This document shows, piece after piece, positions 8,483-16,584 of a stretch of DNA of 64,000 nt (the stretch's first letter is position 1; the number at the start of each line of letters is the position of its first letter). Where the stretch lies: NCBI GenBank assembly GCA_934548045.1, contig CAKTEM010000007.1, positions 1-64,000 of the forward strand, written 5' to 3'. The translations under genes and the position numbers were made by a program. This DNA comes from an uncultured Faecalibacterium sp. Lineage in GTDB: Bacteria > Bacillota > Clostridia > Oscillospirales > Ruminococcaceae. The notes under the pieces were generated by a model. That model was not told the DNA's origin. It saw nothing but the letters and a program-made list of their open reading frames with translations, and did not search any database.

Positions 8483-8512
8483 GCATTTCATCCCCCGAAT
8501 ATGACAGTTCGT
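8483..8512 (+). promoter_or_regulatory. LytTR-type direct repeat upstream of the ABC exporter
   Basis: ACAGTTCGT (8504-8512) fits the LytTR half-site pattern WMMGTTNRK exactly. GCATTTCAT (8483-8491) lies 21 bases upstream and shares six of nine positions with it. The 21-base period is the usual spacing of LytTR sites. A -10-like TATTCT lies at 8545-8550. Binding by the regulator encoded just upstream is inference. Confidence 0.45.
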
Positions 8513-8540
8513 CCCCAAAATGTGTTGGGGATGATTTTTT
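8512..8540 (+). terminator. Possible terminator or attenuator before the ABC exporter
   Basis: TCCCCAA (8512-8518) pairs with TTGGGGA (8525-8531), followed by a T-tract at 8534-8540. It could end the two-component operon; it overlaps the presumed promoter of the exporter genes. Confidence 0.5.
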
Positions 8541-8581
8541 GTGGTATTCTCTGTCCAGACAAAGGAAAGGGGAACCCAAGA

Positions 8582-10429
8582 ATGGAGAATGTGGGAACAA
8601 ACGAAAAAACAAAGAAGAAAGCCCCAAGGCCGAAATACAACCTCTGGCAGGTGACGGCCTACATGCTGGGCGTTGCGTGGAAAGGAAAACACTGGTCGGT
8701 CTTCACGGTCGGCATCTCGCTGGCACTGGTGACAGCCGGCAAGACCATCACGGAACTGCTGTTCGCCCCGGCGGTCATCGGGAAGCTGGAGCAGAACGCG
8801 CCGCTTGGCTCGCTGCTCGTCACCATCTGCGGCTTTGCCGGGCTGCTGCTGGTGCTGTCGTTCCTGTTCAAATATCTGGACAATCTGGCTCTCTTCGGGA
8901 AACTGCAGGTCCGGATGGATATTATGCGGTTTTCTGCCCTCAAGCGGTCGATGACCTCCTATCCGAATCTGCTGGACAAAAACTTCCTCGACCTGAGCAC
9001 GAAGGTGGGCCGTGCCGTAAGCACCAACAGTGAATCTGTTGAGTCCTTTTGGGCGAGCTGGGAGGATATCCTGACCAATCTCTTCGGCTTTGCGGTCTAT
9101 CTGTTGCTCTTGTCCGGGCTGAACGGCTGGCTCTGCCTGCTGGTGACGTTGACTTCGGCCATCAGCTATGTGGCCTCGAAACATATCAACGAGTGGAGCT
9201 ACCGCCACCGCGAAGAAGCCGCCCGGTACGAAAAACAGCTGAATTACGTCCGGAAGGTCGCCACAGAGCGGAAATACGGTAAGGACATCCGCATTTTCGG
9301 CCTTCAGGAGTGGGTCGAGGAGATCTGGGAGACGACGATCCGGCTCTACCACGGCTTCTTCGTCCGGCGTGAGAAAAATTATCTCTGGGCGAATGTTATC
9401 GACTTGATTCTGCTCCTTGTCCGGAACGGTGCGGCCTATGCCTACCTGATTTGGCTGACCCTCGAACAGGGTCTGCCGGTCTCGCAGTTTCTGCTCTATT
9501 TCGGGGCCGCGACTGGTTTCGCGCAGTGGGTGTCGGGCATCCTCGAAAAGTTCTCGACCCTGCACAAACAGTGTCTGGATATCTCGACGGTCCGGGAGTT
9601 CCTCGAGTACCCGGAACCCTTCCAATTTGAGGGCGGAAAGCCGCTGGAAAAACAGCTTGATATCCCTTATGAACTGCGGCTAGAGAACGTTTCTTATCGT
9701 TATCCGGGCGCAGAAAAGGATACCATTTCGCACCTCGATTTGGTGATCAAGCCGGGCGAAAATCTCGCTATCGTGGGTCTGAACGGCGCAGGCAAGACGA
9801 CACTGGTGAAACTGCTCTGCGGCTTCCTTGACCCGACCGAGGGCCGTGTCCTGCTGAACGGGCAGGATATCCGGCAGTACAACCGCCGGGATTACTACCA
9901 ACTGTTCGCGGCGGTCTTTCAGGATTATTCCGTCCTGTCTGCGACGGTGGCCGAAAATGTGGCGCAGACCATCGAGGACATCGACACAAGCCGGGTTTGG
10001 CAGTGTCTCGAGGAAGCCGGGCTGACCGACAAGGTGAACAGTCTCCCCAAGAAGCTGGATACCCAGATCGGCAGGGCCGTCTATGAGGATGGCATCGAGC
10101 TGTCCGGCGGTCAGACTCAGCGGCTGATGCTGGCGCGCGCCCTCTACAAAAACGCGCCGATTCTGGTATTGGACGAGCCGACGGCAGCACTTGACCCTAT
10201 CGCCGAGAATGACATCTACATGAAATACAACGAGATGACCGAGGGCAGAACGTCGCTCTTCATCTCCCACCGGCTGGCCTCCACCCGGTTCTGTGACCGC
10301 ATCCTCTATCTGAAAGATGGCAAAATCGCTGAGGAGGGTACCCACGAAGAGCTTCTGAAACAGGGCGGCGGCTATGCCGACCTGTTCGAGGTGCAGAGCA
10401 AATACTACCGGGAGGACAAAGCCGTATGA
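8582..10429 (+). CDS. ABC exporter half-transporter (permease-ATPase), first subunit
   Basis: A 615-residue exporter of the MsbA/LmrA class. The N-terminal half has the six-helix ABC transmembrane domain (about 40-330). The ATPase domain shows Walker A GLNGAGKTT, signature LSGGQTQRLMLARAL, Walker B LVLDEPTAALD and the switch His in ISHRLAS. The start at 8582 is preceded by a purine-rich GGAAAGGGG. It overlaps the next half-transporter by four bases (ATGA), so the pair probably forms a heterodimer. Both subunits keep canonical ATPase motifs. The substrate is unknown; the adjacent LytTR/GHKL pair suggests a peptide or signalling molecule, but no precursor peptide gene was found. Confidence 0.88.
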   Translation: MENVGTNEKTKKKAPRPKYNLWQVTAYMLGVAWKGKHWSVFTVGISLALVTAGKTITELLFAPAVIGKLEQNAPLGSLLVTICGFAGLLLVLSFLFKYLDNLALFGKLQVRMDIMRFSALKRSMTSYPNLLDKNFLDLSTKVGRAVSTNSESVESFWASWEDILTNLFGFAVYLLLLSGLNGWLCLLVTLTSAISYVASKHINEWSYRHREEAARYEKQLNYVRKVATERKYGKDIRIFGLQEWVEEIWETTIRLYHGFFVRREKNYLWANVIDLILLLVRNGAAYAYLIWLTLEQGLPVSQFLLYFGAATGFAQWVSGILEKFSTLHKQCLDISTVREFLEYPEPFQFEGGKPLEKQLDIPYELRLENVSYRYPGAEKDTISHLDLVIKPGENLAIVGLNGAGKTTLVKLLCGFLDPTEGRVLLNGQDIRQYNRRDYYQLFAAVFQDYSVLSATVAENVAQTIEDIDTSRVWQCLEEAGLTDKVNSLPKKLDTQIGRAVYEDGIELSGGQTQRLMLARALYKNAPILVLDEPTAALDPIAENDIYMKYNEMTEGRTSLFISHRLASTRFCDRILYLKDGKIAEEGTHEELLKQGGGYADLFEVQSKYYREDKAV

Positions 10430-12300
10430 GCGAGAAAAACGAAAAAATCACGATAAAGCAGGGGCTTCGGTACGCTCTGCGTGAGTGGAAGATTTTCTGG
10501 CATCTGTCGCCGAAATTCTTCTATGCGACCTTTGCCTGTGCTGTGCTGACGGCGTTCAGCCCGTATGCGACGGTCTGGCTGTCGGCACAGCTGGTCGGGG
10601 AGCTGGCCGGAGATCGGGATGTGCATCGGCTGATGGTCCTCGTCCTCTGGATTTTGGGAACCACGGCAGTTCTCAGCCTTGCCCGGTCGGCGGCGTTCCG
10701 CTGGAAAGAGGTCGAGACGGACGACATGTGGAAACGTCAGCATAAGACCTATATGGACAAACAGATGTCGCTCGACTATGTGGACGAGGACAGTCAGCGC
10801 GTCTATGACATGTACAGCCAGATCATGCAGAACGCCAACCTGAGCGGCGCAGGCGGCACGATCTGCATTTTGCAGGTGGAGCAGATCGCGACGGCACTGT
10901 TCCAGATTCTCGGCGGCGTGGTGCTGTCGTGGGGATTGTTTGCCTCGAAAGTTCCGGACGGGAAGCTGGCTTTTCTGAGCCATCCACTGTTTGTGGTCAT
11001 ATTTTTTGCGGTCATGGTCGGTGCGGCCTGCCTGTCTCCTATTTTTGCAGGACAGGCGGCGAAGTATATGCCGCTGGTGCAGGAGTCCGGCAAGCTGGGC
11101 AACCGGATGTTCAGCGTTCAGAGCAGTCTGCCCGAAGACCCGAAAAACGCACCCGACCTCCGCATTTATAATCAGTATCAGAATGTCGTCGGCCGTCGGA
11201 TGGTGAATGTCTATGATAAGGACAGCACCTTCTTCAAGCTCCGCCGGGGTGTGATGGGCCTTCTGCGTGCGGCTTCGGCTTCGGTGTCGGCCCTGCTGAT
11301 GGGCCTGGTCTATCTCTTCGTCTGTCTGAAAGCCTGCGGCGGCGCGTTCGGTCTGGGTGCCGTGGCGCAGTACCTTGGCGCGGCGACCAACCTGTTTCAG
11401 GGTGTGGTGACGCTGGTGAACATGCTCGCCGACCTCGAAATCAACGGCATCTACATGAAAAACATCTTCGAGTATCTCGACCTGCCGAACAACATGTATC
11501 AGGGCAGTCTGACGACCGAAAAGCGGAGCGACCGCCAGTATACCGTCGAGTTCCGGGATGTGTCCTTCCGGTATCCGGAAAGCGAACAGTACGCTCTGCG
11601 GCATGTCAACATGAAGTTCCGGGTCGGGGAGCGTCTGGCCGTCGTCGGCATGAACGGCAGCGGCAAGACGACCTTTATCAAACTGCTCTGCCGTCTCTAC
11701 GACCCGACCGATGGCGTCATCCTGCTGAACGGCATCGACATCCGGAAATACCGCTACGACGAGTACATGGACATCTTTTCGGTGGTCTTTCAGGATTTCC
11801 AGCTGTTCAGCCTTCCGCTGGGGCAGAATGTTGCGGCACGTCAGAATTACGATGCTGCCCGTGTGACCGACTGCCTCGAAAAGGCCGGCTTCGGGGAGCG
11901 GCTGGCGAAGATGCCGCAGGGATTGAATACCTATCTATATAAGGAACTGGACGAGAACGGCGTGGAAGTCTCGGGCGGCGAGGCGCAGAAAATCGCCATT
12001 GCCCGGGCATTGTACAAGGACGCGCCCTTTATCATTCTGGATGAGCCGACTGCGGCTCTTGACCCCATCGCCGAGGCGGAGATCTACGCGAAGTTCAACG
12101 AGATCGCAGGCGACAAGACTGCGATTTACATCAGCCATCGCCTGTCCTCCTGCAAGTTCTGTGATGAAATTGCGGTTTTCGACCACGGTGCCGTCATCCA
12201 GCAAGGAACCCACGAAGCCCTCCTTGCCGACGAGAACGGGAAGTATCACGAGCTGTGGCACGCACAGGCGCAGTATTATACCCCGGCGGAGTCGGCGTAA
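10426..12300 (+). CDS. ABC exporter half-transporter, second subunit
   Basis: A 624-residue partner of the preceding subunit, with the same layout: transmembrane domain about 25-345 and a C-terminal ATPase. Walker A is GMNGSGKTT, the signature is VSGGEAQKIAIARAL, Walker B is IILDEPTAALD and the switch region ISHRLSS. It has an extended cytoplasmic loop (about residues 95-145) before the third helix. The ATGA overlap with the upstream gene indicates coupled translation. No terminator is obvious after the stop; the next gene has its own promoter. Confidence 0.88.
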   Translation: MSEKNEKITIKQGLRYALREWKIFWHLSPKFFYATFACAVLTAFSPYATVWLSAQLVGELAGDRDVHRLMVLVLWILGTTAVLSLARSAAFRWKEVETDDMWKRQHKTYMDKQMSLDYVDEDSQRVYDMYSQIMQNANLSGAGGTICILQVEQIATALFQILGGVVLSWGLFASKVPDGKLAFLSHPLFVVIFFAVMVGAACLSPIFAGQAAKYMPLVQESGKLGNRMFSVQSSLPEDPKNAPDLRIYNQYQNVVGRRMVNVYDKDSTFFKLRRGVMGLLRAASASVSALLMGLVYLFVCLKACGGAFGLGAVAQYLGAATNLFQGVVTLVNMLADLEINGIYMKNIFEYLDLPNNMYQGSLTTEKRSDRQYTVEFRDVSFRYPESEQYALRHVNMKFRVGERLAVVGMNGSGKTTFIKLLCRLYDPTDGVILLNGIDIRKYRYDEYMDIFSVVFQDFQLFSLPLGQNVAARQNYDAARVTDCLEKAGFGERLAKMPQGLNTYLYKELDENGVEVSGGEAQKIAIARALYKDAPFIILDEPTAALDPIAEAEIYAKFNEIAGDKTAIYISHRLSSCKFCDEIAVFDHGAVIQQGTHEALLADENGKYHELWHAQAQYYTPAESA

Positions 12301-12384
12301 CAGCTTTCTGCACAATTTCGTTCCGGACTTTTTGTGACACTCCACGAAAACCATTGCGGATTTGTGAGACTTCCGCCGAAAAAC

Positions 12385-12413
12385 TTGACCCACCTTTTCC
12401 CGGTGTGTAAAAT
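12385..12413 (+). promoter_or_regulatory. Promoter of the Big_2 protein gene
   Basis: TTGACC (12385-12390), 17-base spacer, TAAAAT (12408-12413), about 75 bases before the start codon. Confidence 0.75.
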
Positions 12414-12487
12414 GAACTGTACAGGTGCGTTTTTTGAAAATTCTGACGCAGCATCATTTACGCCGATAAAGGAGGGAAAAGGAACGG

Positions 12488-13462
12488 ATGAAACGAACCG
12501 GAAAGCGTCTGGCCGCATTATGCCTGAGCAGTCTGCTGGCGATTTGTCCGCTTGCGGCGCAGGCCGCACCCGTTGTGCAGCAGCTGGCGGCCAAAAGCAG
12601 CGAGGGTCTGGAACTGGATATGACCGAGCTGGACCTCGAGATCACCGACGACGACCCACGGCCCAAAGCGTATCTCTATACCGGCAATCAGGGCGGAGAT
12701 TATTATTTTATCGTCTGGATGAGCAGCGACCCGGTCGTTGCAACGGTCGACGGTGACGGCAGAGTGACCGGCCGGAGCGCAGGTACGGCGACCATCACGG
12801 CAGTTTCCGACCGGGGTGACCGTGCCGCCTGTAAGGTGACCGTCCATAAAAAGACTGAATCTTCCAGCGGAAAGCCGGCCCTCGACAAGGACAGCCTGAA
12901 CCTGACGATCCAGAGTGTGGAGCTTCACCCGACCGAAAAGCTCAGCCTGACCGAGAGCGAGCAGTCGTTTTTATACGTGTATCAGTGGATGAGCAGCGAT
13001 ACCTCGGTTGCAACGGTGGACGAACACGGCAACGTGACGGCGCAGGGCGTCGGCAAAGCGACCATCACGGCCCTTGTCTCGAACGGACAGGCCCTGCGCT
13101 GCGGCGTGACCGTGACTTCGGATGTCGGCAAGGTGACCCTGAGCAAGAATGACCTGCTTCTCCGGGAAGTGGGCGACCAGGAAACCCTGACGGCGGCCGT
13201 CGCTGTGGAACCGGGCAAGAATGTTCCCATCACATGGATCAGCAGCAACCCGGGTGTCGCGACGGTCGATACCAACGGCGTTGTGACGGCCGTTGCCGAC
13301 GGCGAGGCGAAGATCACCGCCCTGTCGCCGGAGGGCAAGTTCGATACCTGCGTTGTCATGGTCGGCATGGCGGCGGACAAGTATACCACCGAGGAAGACC
13401 TCGCGGATGAACTCAAACTCCCGAACCCGTATATTGCCATCAAATTGAATCGGTTAAGTTAA
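12488..13462 (+). CDS. Secreted protein with three bacterial Ig-like (Big_2) repeats
   Basis: A 324-residue protein with a classical signal peptide (basic start, hydrophobic core, AQA cleavage region around residues 25-28). Three Big_2 domains follow, each with the repeated pattern W(M/I)SS(D/N)...VATVD..G.VT....G.A.ITA (approximately residues 45-120, 135-210 and 215-295). The spacing between the tryptophan and the ATVD motif is constant. There is no LPXTG sorting signal, C-terminal helix or catalytic domain, so it is probably a soluble or loosely wall-bound surface protein. Big_2 domains usually mediate adhesion or act as spacers; the ligand is unknown. It has its own promoter and strong terminator. 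Confidence 0.85.
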   Translation: MKRTGKRLAALCLSSLLAICPLAAQAAPVVQQLAAKSSEGLELDMTELDLEITDDDPRPKAYLYTGNQGGDYYFIVWMSSDPVVATVDGDGRVTGRSAGTATITAVSDRGDRAACKVTVHKKTESSSGKPALDKDSLNLTIQSVELHPTEKLSLTESEQSFLYVYQWMSSDTSVATVDEHGNVTAQGVGKATITALVSNGQALRCGVTVTSDVGKVTLSKNDLLLREVGDQETLTAAVAVEPGKNVPITWISSNPGVATVDTNGVVTAVADGEAKITALSPEGKFDTCVVMVGMAADKYTTEEDLADELKLPNPYIAIKLNRLS

Positions 13463-13471
13463 ACAAGACAA

Positions 13472-13505
13472 AAAAGGGCTTTCTCCGCGCGGAGAAAGCC
13501 CTTTT
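13472..13505. terminator. Bidirectional terminator between the Big_2 gene and trpB
   Basis: A perfect 34-base palindrome with A4 at one end and T4 at the other, placed between convergent genes. Confidence 0.9.
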
Positions 13506-13514
13506 CAAGTTCAA

Positions 13515-14903
13515 TCAGATCTCATTGCCCGGGAACTGAGGGATACCGTCGAAGCCCTTCTGCAGGTCGGCATCGGTGGGGATATAGTCGGTCATCTTGC
13601 CGTCGTGGAACTTCTCGTAAGCGACCATGTCGAAGTAACCGGTGCCGGTCAGACCGAAGACGATGGTCTTTTCCTCGCCGGTCTCCTTGCACTTGAGAGC
13701 CTCGTCGATGGCACACCGGATGGCGTGGCTGCTTTCCGGTGCAGGCAGGATGCCCTCGATGCGTGCGAACTGCTCGGCCGCTTCAAAGACGGCAGTCTGT
13801 TCGACGCTGGTGGCCTCCATCAGGCCGTCGTGGTACAGCTGGCTGAGGATGCTGCTCATGCCGTGATAGCGCAGGCCGCCTGCGTGGTTCGGGCTGGGGA
13901 TGAAGCCGGAACCGAGGGTGTACATCTTTGCCAGGGGGCAGACCATGCCGGTATCGCAGAAGTCATAGACGAACTTGCCGCGCGTCAGGCTCGGGCAGCT
14001 GGCAGGCTCGACCGCGATGATGCGGTAGTCGGCCTCGCCGCGCAGCTTTTCGCCCATGAACGGGCTGATCAGGCCGCCGAGGTTACTGCCGCCGCCGGCA
14101 CAGCCGATGATGATGTCAGGCTTGATGCCGTACTTGTCGAGGGCGGTCTTGGTCTCAAGGCCGATGACGCTCTGATGGAGCAGTACCTGATTCAGGACGC
14201 TGCCGAGGACGTAGCGGTAGCCCGGCGTGGAGGTGGCGACCTCAACGGCTTCGCTGATGGCACAGCCCAGACTGCCGGTGGTGTTGGGATGCTCGGCAAG
14301 AATTTTGCGGCCGACGTTGGTCGTCATGCTGGGGCTGGGGGTCACGGACGCGCCGTAGGTGCGCATGACTTCGCGGCGGAAAGGCTTCTGCTCATAGCTG
14401 ACCTTCACCATGTAGACCTTGCAGTCCAGCCCGAAGTAACTGCACGCCATCGAGAGGGCAGTACCCCACTGGCCGGCTCCGGTCTCGGTGGTGACGCCTT
14501 TCAGGCCCTGCTTCTTGGCGTAGTAGGCCTGCGCAATGGCACTGTTCAGTTTGTGGCTGCCGCTGGTGTTGTTGCCCTCGAATTTGTAGTAAATTTTGGC
14601 CGGGGTGCCGAGGGCTTCTTCCAGCCGGTAAGCACGGCAGAGAGGACTCGGACGATACATCCGGTAGTATTCCCGAATTTCGTCTGGGATGGGAATATAG
14701 GCGGTGGTGTCGTCCAGCTCCTGCTGGACCAGCTCATCGCAGAAAACGCCGTCCAGCTCTGCGGCGGTCATTGGTTTCAGGGTGCCGGGGTTGAGCAGGG
14801 GCGCAGGCTTGTTCTTCATGTCCGCGCGGACATTGTACCATGCGGTGGGCAGCTCCGATTCGTCCAGATAGATTTTGAACGGGATGTTCTTTTCGGTCTT
14901 CAT
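13515..14903 (-). CDS. trpB: Tryptophan synthase beta chain, TrpB2-like stand-alone form
   Basis: PLP enzyme condensing indole and serine to tryptophan. At 462 residues it is longer than the classical TrpB (about 400), and its motifs fit the TrpB2 group: RPSPLCRAYRLEE, the PLP lysine in GSHKLNSA, ETGAGQWG, and the glycine-rich phosphate-binding loop CAGGGSN. The ATG at 14903 has a GGAAAGGAC site upstream; longer frames run into the T-box terminator. No trpA or other trp genes are in the window, so it may salvage free indole, or function with a distant trpA. Control by the Trp-type T-box directly upstream supports the assignment. Confidence 0.9.
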   Translation of the reverse strand: MKTEKNIPFKIYLDESELPTAWYNVRADMKNKPAPLLNPGTLKPMTAAELDGVFCDELVQQELDDTTAYIPIPDEIREYYRMYRPSPLCRAYRLEEALGTPAKIYYKFEGNNTSGSHKLNSAIAQAYYAKKQGLKGVTTETGAGQWGTALSMACSYFGLDCKVYMVKVSYEQKPFRREVMRTYGASVTPSPSMTTNVGRKILAEHPNTTGSLGCAISEAVEVATSTPGYRYVLGSVLNQVLLHQSVIGLETKTALDKYGIKPDIIIGCAGGGSNLGGLISPFMGEKLRGEADYRIIAVEPASCPSLTRGKFVYDFCDTGMVCPLAKMYTLGSGFIPSPNHAGGLRYHGMSSILSQLYHDGLMEATSVEQTAVFEAAEQFARIEGILPAPESSHAIRCAIDEALKCKETGEEKTIVFGLTGTGYFDMVAYEKFHDGKMTDYIPTDADLQKGFDGIPQFPGNEI

Positions 14904-14944
14904 AAGGCTTGTCCTTTCCGGGTCGTGGACCCTTCGTCTGTGGG

Positions 14945-15250
14945 ATAAGGACAAAAGAAAAACGCCCTTATCCCAAAACACATGTCGTGTATTGGGACAA
15001 GAGCGGATAAAACTCCTGCGGTGCCACCCAATCTTGGCAGGAACGACCCTGCCCACTCGTGATATGCCAACACATACCGGCTTTGTTAACGAAGACGCTC
15101 TCCGTCGCCCCTACTGCGCAGGTTCTGCGGTTCGGTTTGCCCTCAAAAGCCCATTCCCAGCCGCGCTCCTCTTGTTCCGGTCTCAGCAAATCCGGCCCTC
15201 TCTGTAAAGACGAGATCTTTGCGGTGGTACTTATGCTTTCTCTCTGGTTT
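14945..15250 (-). promoter_or_regulatory. T-box riboswitch, Trp specifier, controlling trpB
   Basis: Read on the minus strand, the leader has a stem I region with AGTA and AGAGAG motifs and a specifier-loop strand in which UGG (15159-15157) is followed by a purine. The T-box core GGGTGGCACCGC lies near 15024-15038 and can pair with TCCCAA in an antiterminator. The competing terminator is a 19-bp stem (CGCTCTTG... with ...TAAGGGCG) around GACAT, followed by TTTTT. UGG encodes Trp and the controlled gene is trpB. The specifier assignment is inferred from position, not from a fold calculation. Confidence 0.85.
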
Positions 15251-15256
15251 GGTCGC

Positions 15257-15285
15257 ATTTTATCACTGCACGAAAGTGAAGTCAA
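15257..15285 (-). promoter_or_regulatory. Promoter of the trpB T-box leader
   Basis: On the minus strand TTGACT (15280-15285) and TAAAAT (15257-15262) with a 17-base spacer. Transcription should start near 15250. Confidence 0.85.
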
Positions 15286-15340
15286 TACCCGATTTTGAAA
15301 AATTTTTGATTCGGCCTGCGATAGTCTGTCTTTTGCGGTT

Positions 15341-15535
15341 TTACGCCCACGGCGACAGCACTGGGGAGCTGACCGCACTGCTGGCCGGAATAAAAAGAAC
15401 GTATCCTCGGCTGGAATACATCTGCGGCTGGGTGGAACAGCTGTACAGGAACGCCACGAAGAAGAGAAGCAGTGCCAGCACCACAAGGACCCGGAGCAGA
15501 GGGGCAGAGATGGGCGAGTAATGGTTGCGCCGCAT
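15341..15535 (-). CDS. Small membrane protein or lipoprotein, hypothetical
   Basis: A 64-residue ORF starting at 15535 with a strong AAGGAGG site (15541-15547 region) five to six bases upstream. It has a hydrophobic stretch at about residues 13-31 ending in FLYSCS. The cysteine could be a lipobox (LYSC), but Tyr at -2 is unusual, so a single-pass membrane protein is as likely. The rest is Ser/Pro-rich with no family recognised. It lies between the divergent rnz gene and the T-box promoter. Confidence 0.55.
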   Translation of the reverse strand: MRRNHYSPISAPLLRVLVVLALLLFFVAFLYSCSTQPQMYSSRGYVLFIPASSAVSSPVLSPWA

Positions 15536-15587
15536 AGAGGATTCCTCCTTTTGGATGTTTTTCCATCCTATGCGCGCGCTGGAAAGA

Positions 15588-15616
15588 TTGTGTCCGAACC
15601 CCAAGTGTGGTACACT
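15588..15616 (+). promoter_or_regulatory. Promoter of rnz
   Basis: TTGTGT (15588-15593), 17-base spacer, TACACT (15611-15616) with a TGG just before the -10. Confidence 0.7.
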
Positions 15617-15643
15617 ATTTGCAGAAAATACGGAGGATTTGGA

Positions 15644-16582
15644 ATGTTGACGATCACATTGCTTGGCACGGCGGCGACCATGCCGCTGCCGGAACGTGCC
15701 TTGACCGTTGCGCTGGCGGAGTGCGGCGGCCACAGCCTGCTGTTTGACTGCGGCGAGGGTACCCAGACGGCCGCGCGCCGTGCCGGGGTCAACCTGATGA
15801 AGATGGACGCCATCTGCCTGACCCACTACCACGGTGACCACATTTTCGGCCTGCCCGGCCTGCTGCAGACATTGGGCTGTCAGGGGCGGACGAGGAAGTT
15901 GTTCCTGTTTGGCCCGGCAGGGCTGGAACCGGTTTGGAACGCCATCCGCGCCTTGACTGGGCCACTGCCATATCCGGTTGAAATTCAGGAAATGGGAAAC
16001 GAACCCATTGCCTTAGATAAGCTGGGCAATTCCGCTTCCGGCTGGCCGGTGGGGGCAAAGCTGATTCCTTTCAAGACCCGGCACCGAGTGCCGAGCTGCG
16101 GCTACCGGCTGGAACTGCCGCGTGCCGGACGCTTCCTGCCCGAACAGGCAAAGGCGTTGGGTGTGCCGGTCAAGGATTGGAAGCATCTCCAGCACGGCGA
16201 GACGATCGAGGTGGATGGAAAAATCATCGAGCCTTCGCAGGTGCTGAGTGCGCCGCGAAAAGGGCTGAGCTTTGTCTTTTCGGGTGACACAGCACCCTGC
16301 GCCAGCCTGAAAAAAGCCGCTGAGGGAGCGGACTTGTTCATCTGCGACGCGACCTATCCGGAATCGGCACAGGAAGCGCAGGCGAAGCAGTACGGCCACA
16401 GCACTTTTGAGCAGGGAGCAAAGATTGCGGCCGAAGCCGGAGCAAAGCGGTTCTGGCTGGCGCATTACTCCCCGATGATCACCGACCCGGCGGAATTCCT
16501 GCCGCTGGCGCAGGCGATTTTCCCGGCGGCAGAGTGTGGCTTCGACGGGAAACAAATCATCCTCCAATACGAGGAGAGTTGA
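15644..16582 (+). CDS. rnz: Ribonuclease Z
   Basis: Metallo-beta-lactamase-fold endonuclease that trims the 3' trailer of tRNA precursors. The 312 residues are typical of the short bacterial form. The zinc motif appears as THYHGDHIFGLPGL, with further ligands in the FSGDTAPC and LAHYSP regions, and HRVPSCGYRLE matches the family exosite region. The ATG at 15644 has CGGAGG at 15631-15636; it is preferred over the longer open frame because the protein then begins with the canonical MLTITLLGTAATMPLP. The stop is 2 bases before cca, forming a tRNA 3'-end processing operon: RNase Z exposes the end and CCA transferase repairs it. Confidence 0.93.
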   Translation: MLTITLLGTAATMPLPERALTVALAECGGHSLLFDCGEGTQTAARRAGVNLMKMDAICLTHYHGDHIFGLPGLLQTLGCQGRTRKLFLFGPAGLEPVWNAIRALTGPLPYPVEIQEMGNEPIALDKLGNSASGWPVGAKLIPFKTRHRVPSCGYRLELPRAGRFLPEQAKALGVPVKDWKHLQHGETIEVDGKIIEPSQVLSAPRKGLSFVFSGDTAPCASLKKAAEGADLFICDATYPESAQEAQAKQYGHSTFEQGAKIAAEAGAKRFWLAHYSPMITDPAEFLPLAQAIFPAAECGFDGKQIILQYEES

Positions 16583-16584
16583 CG

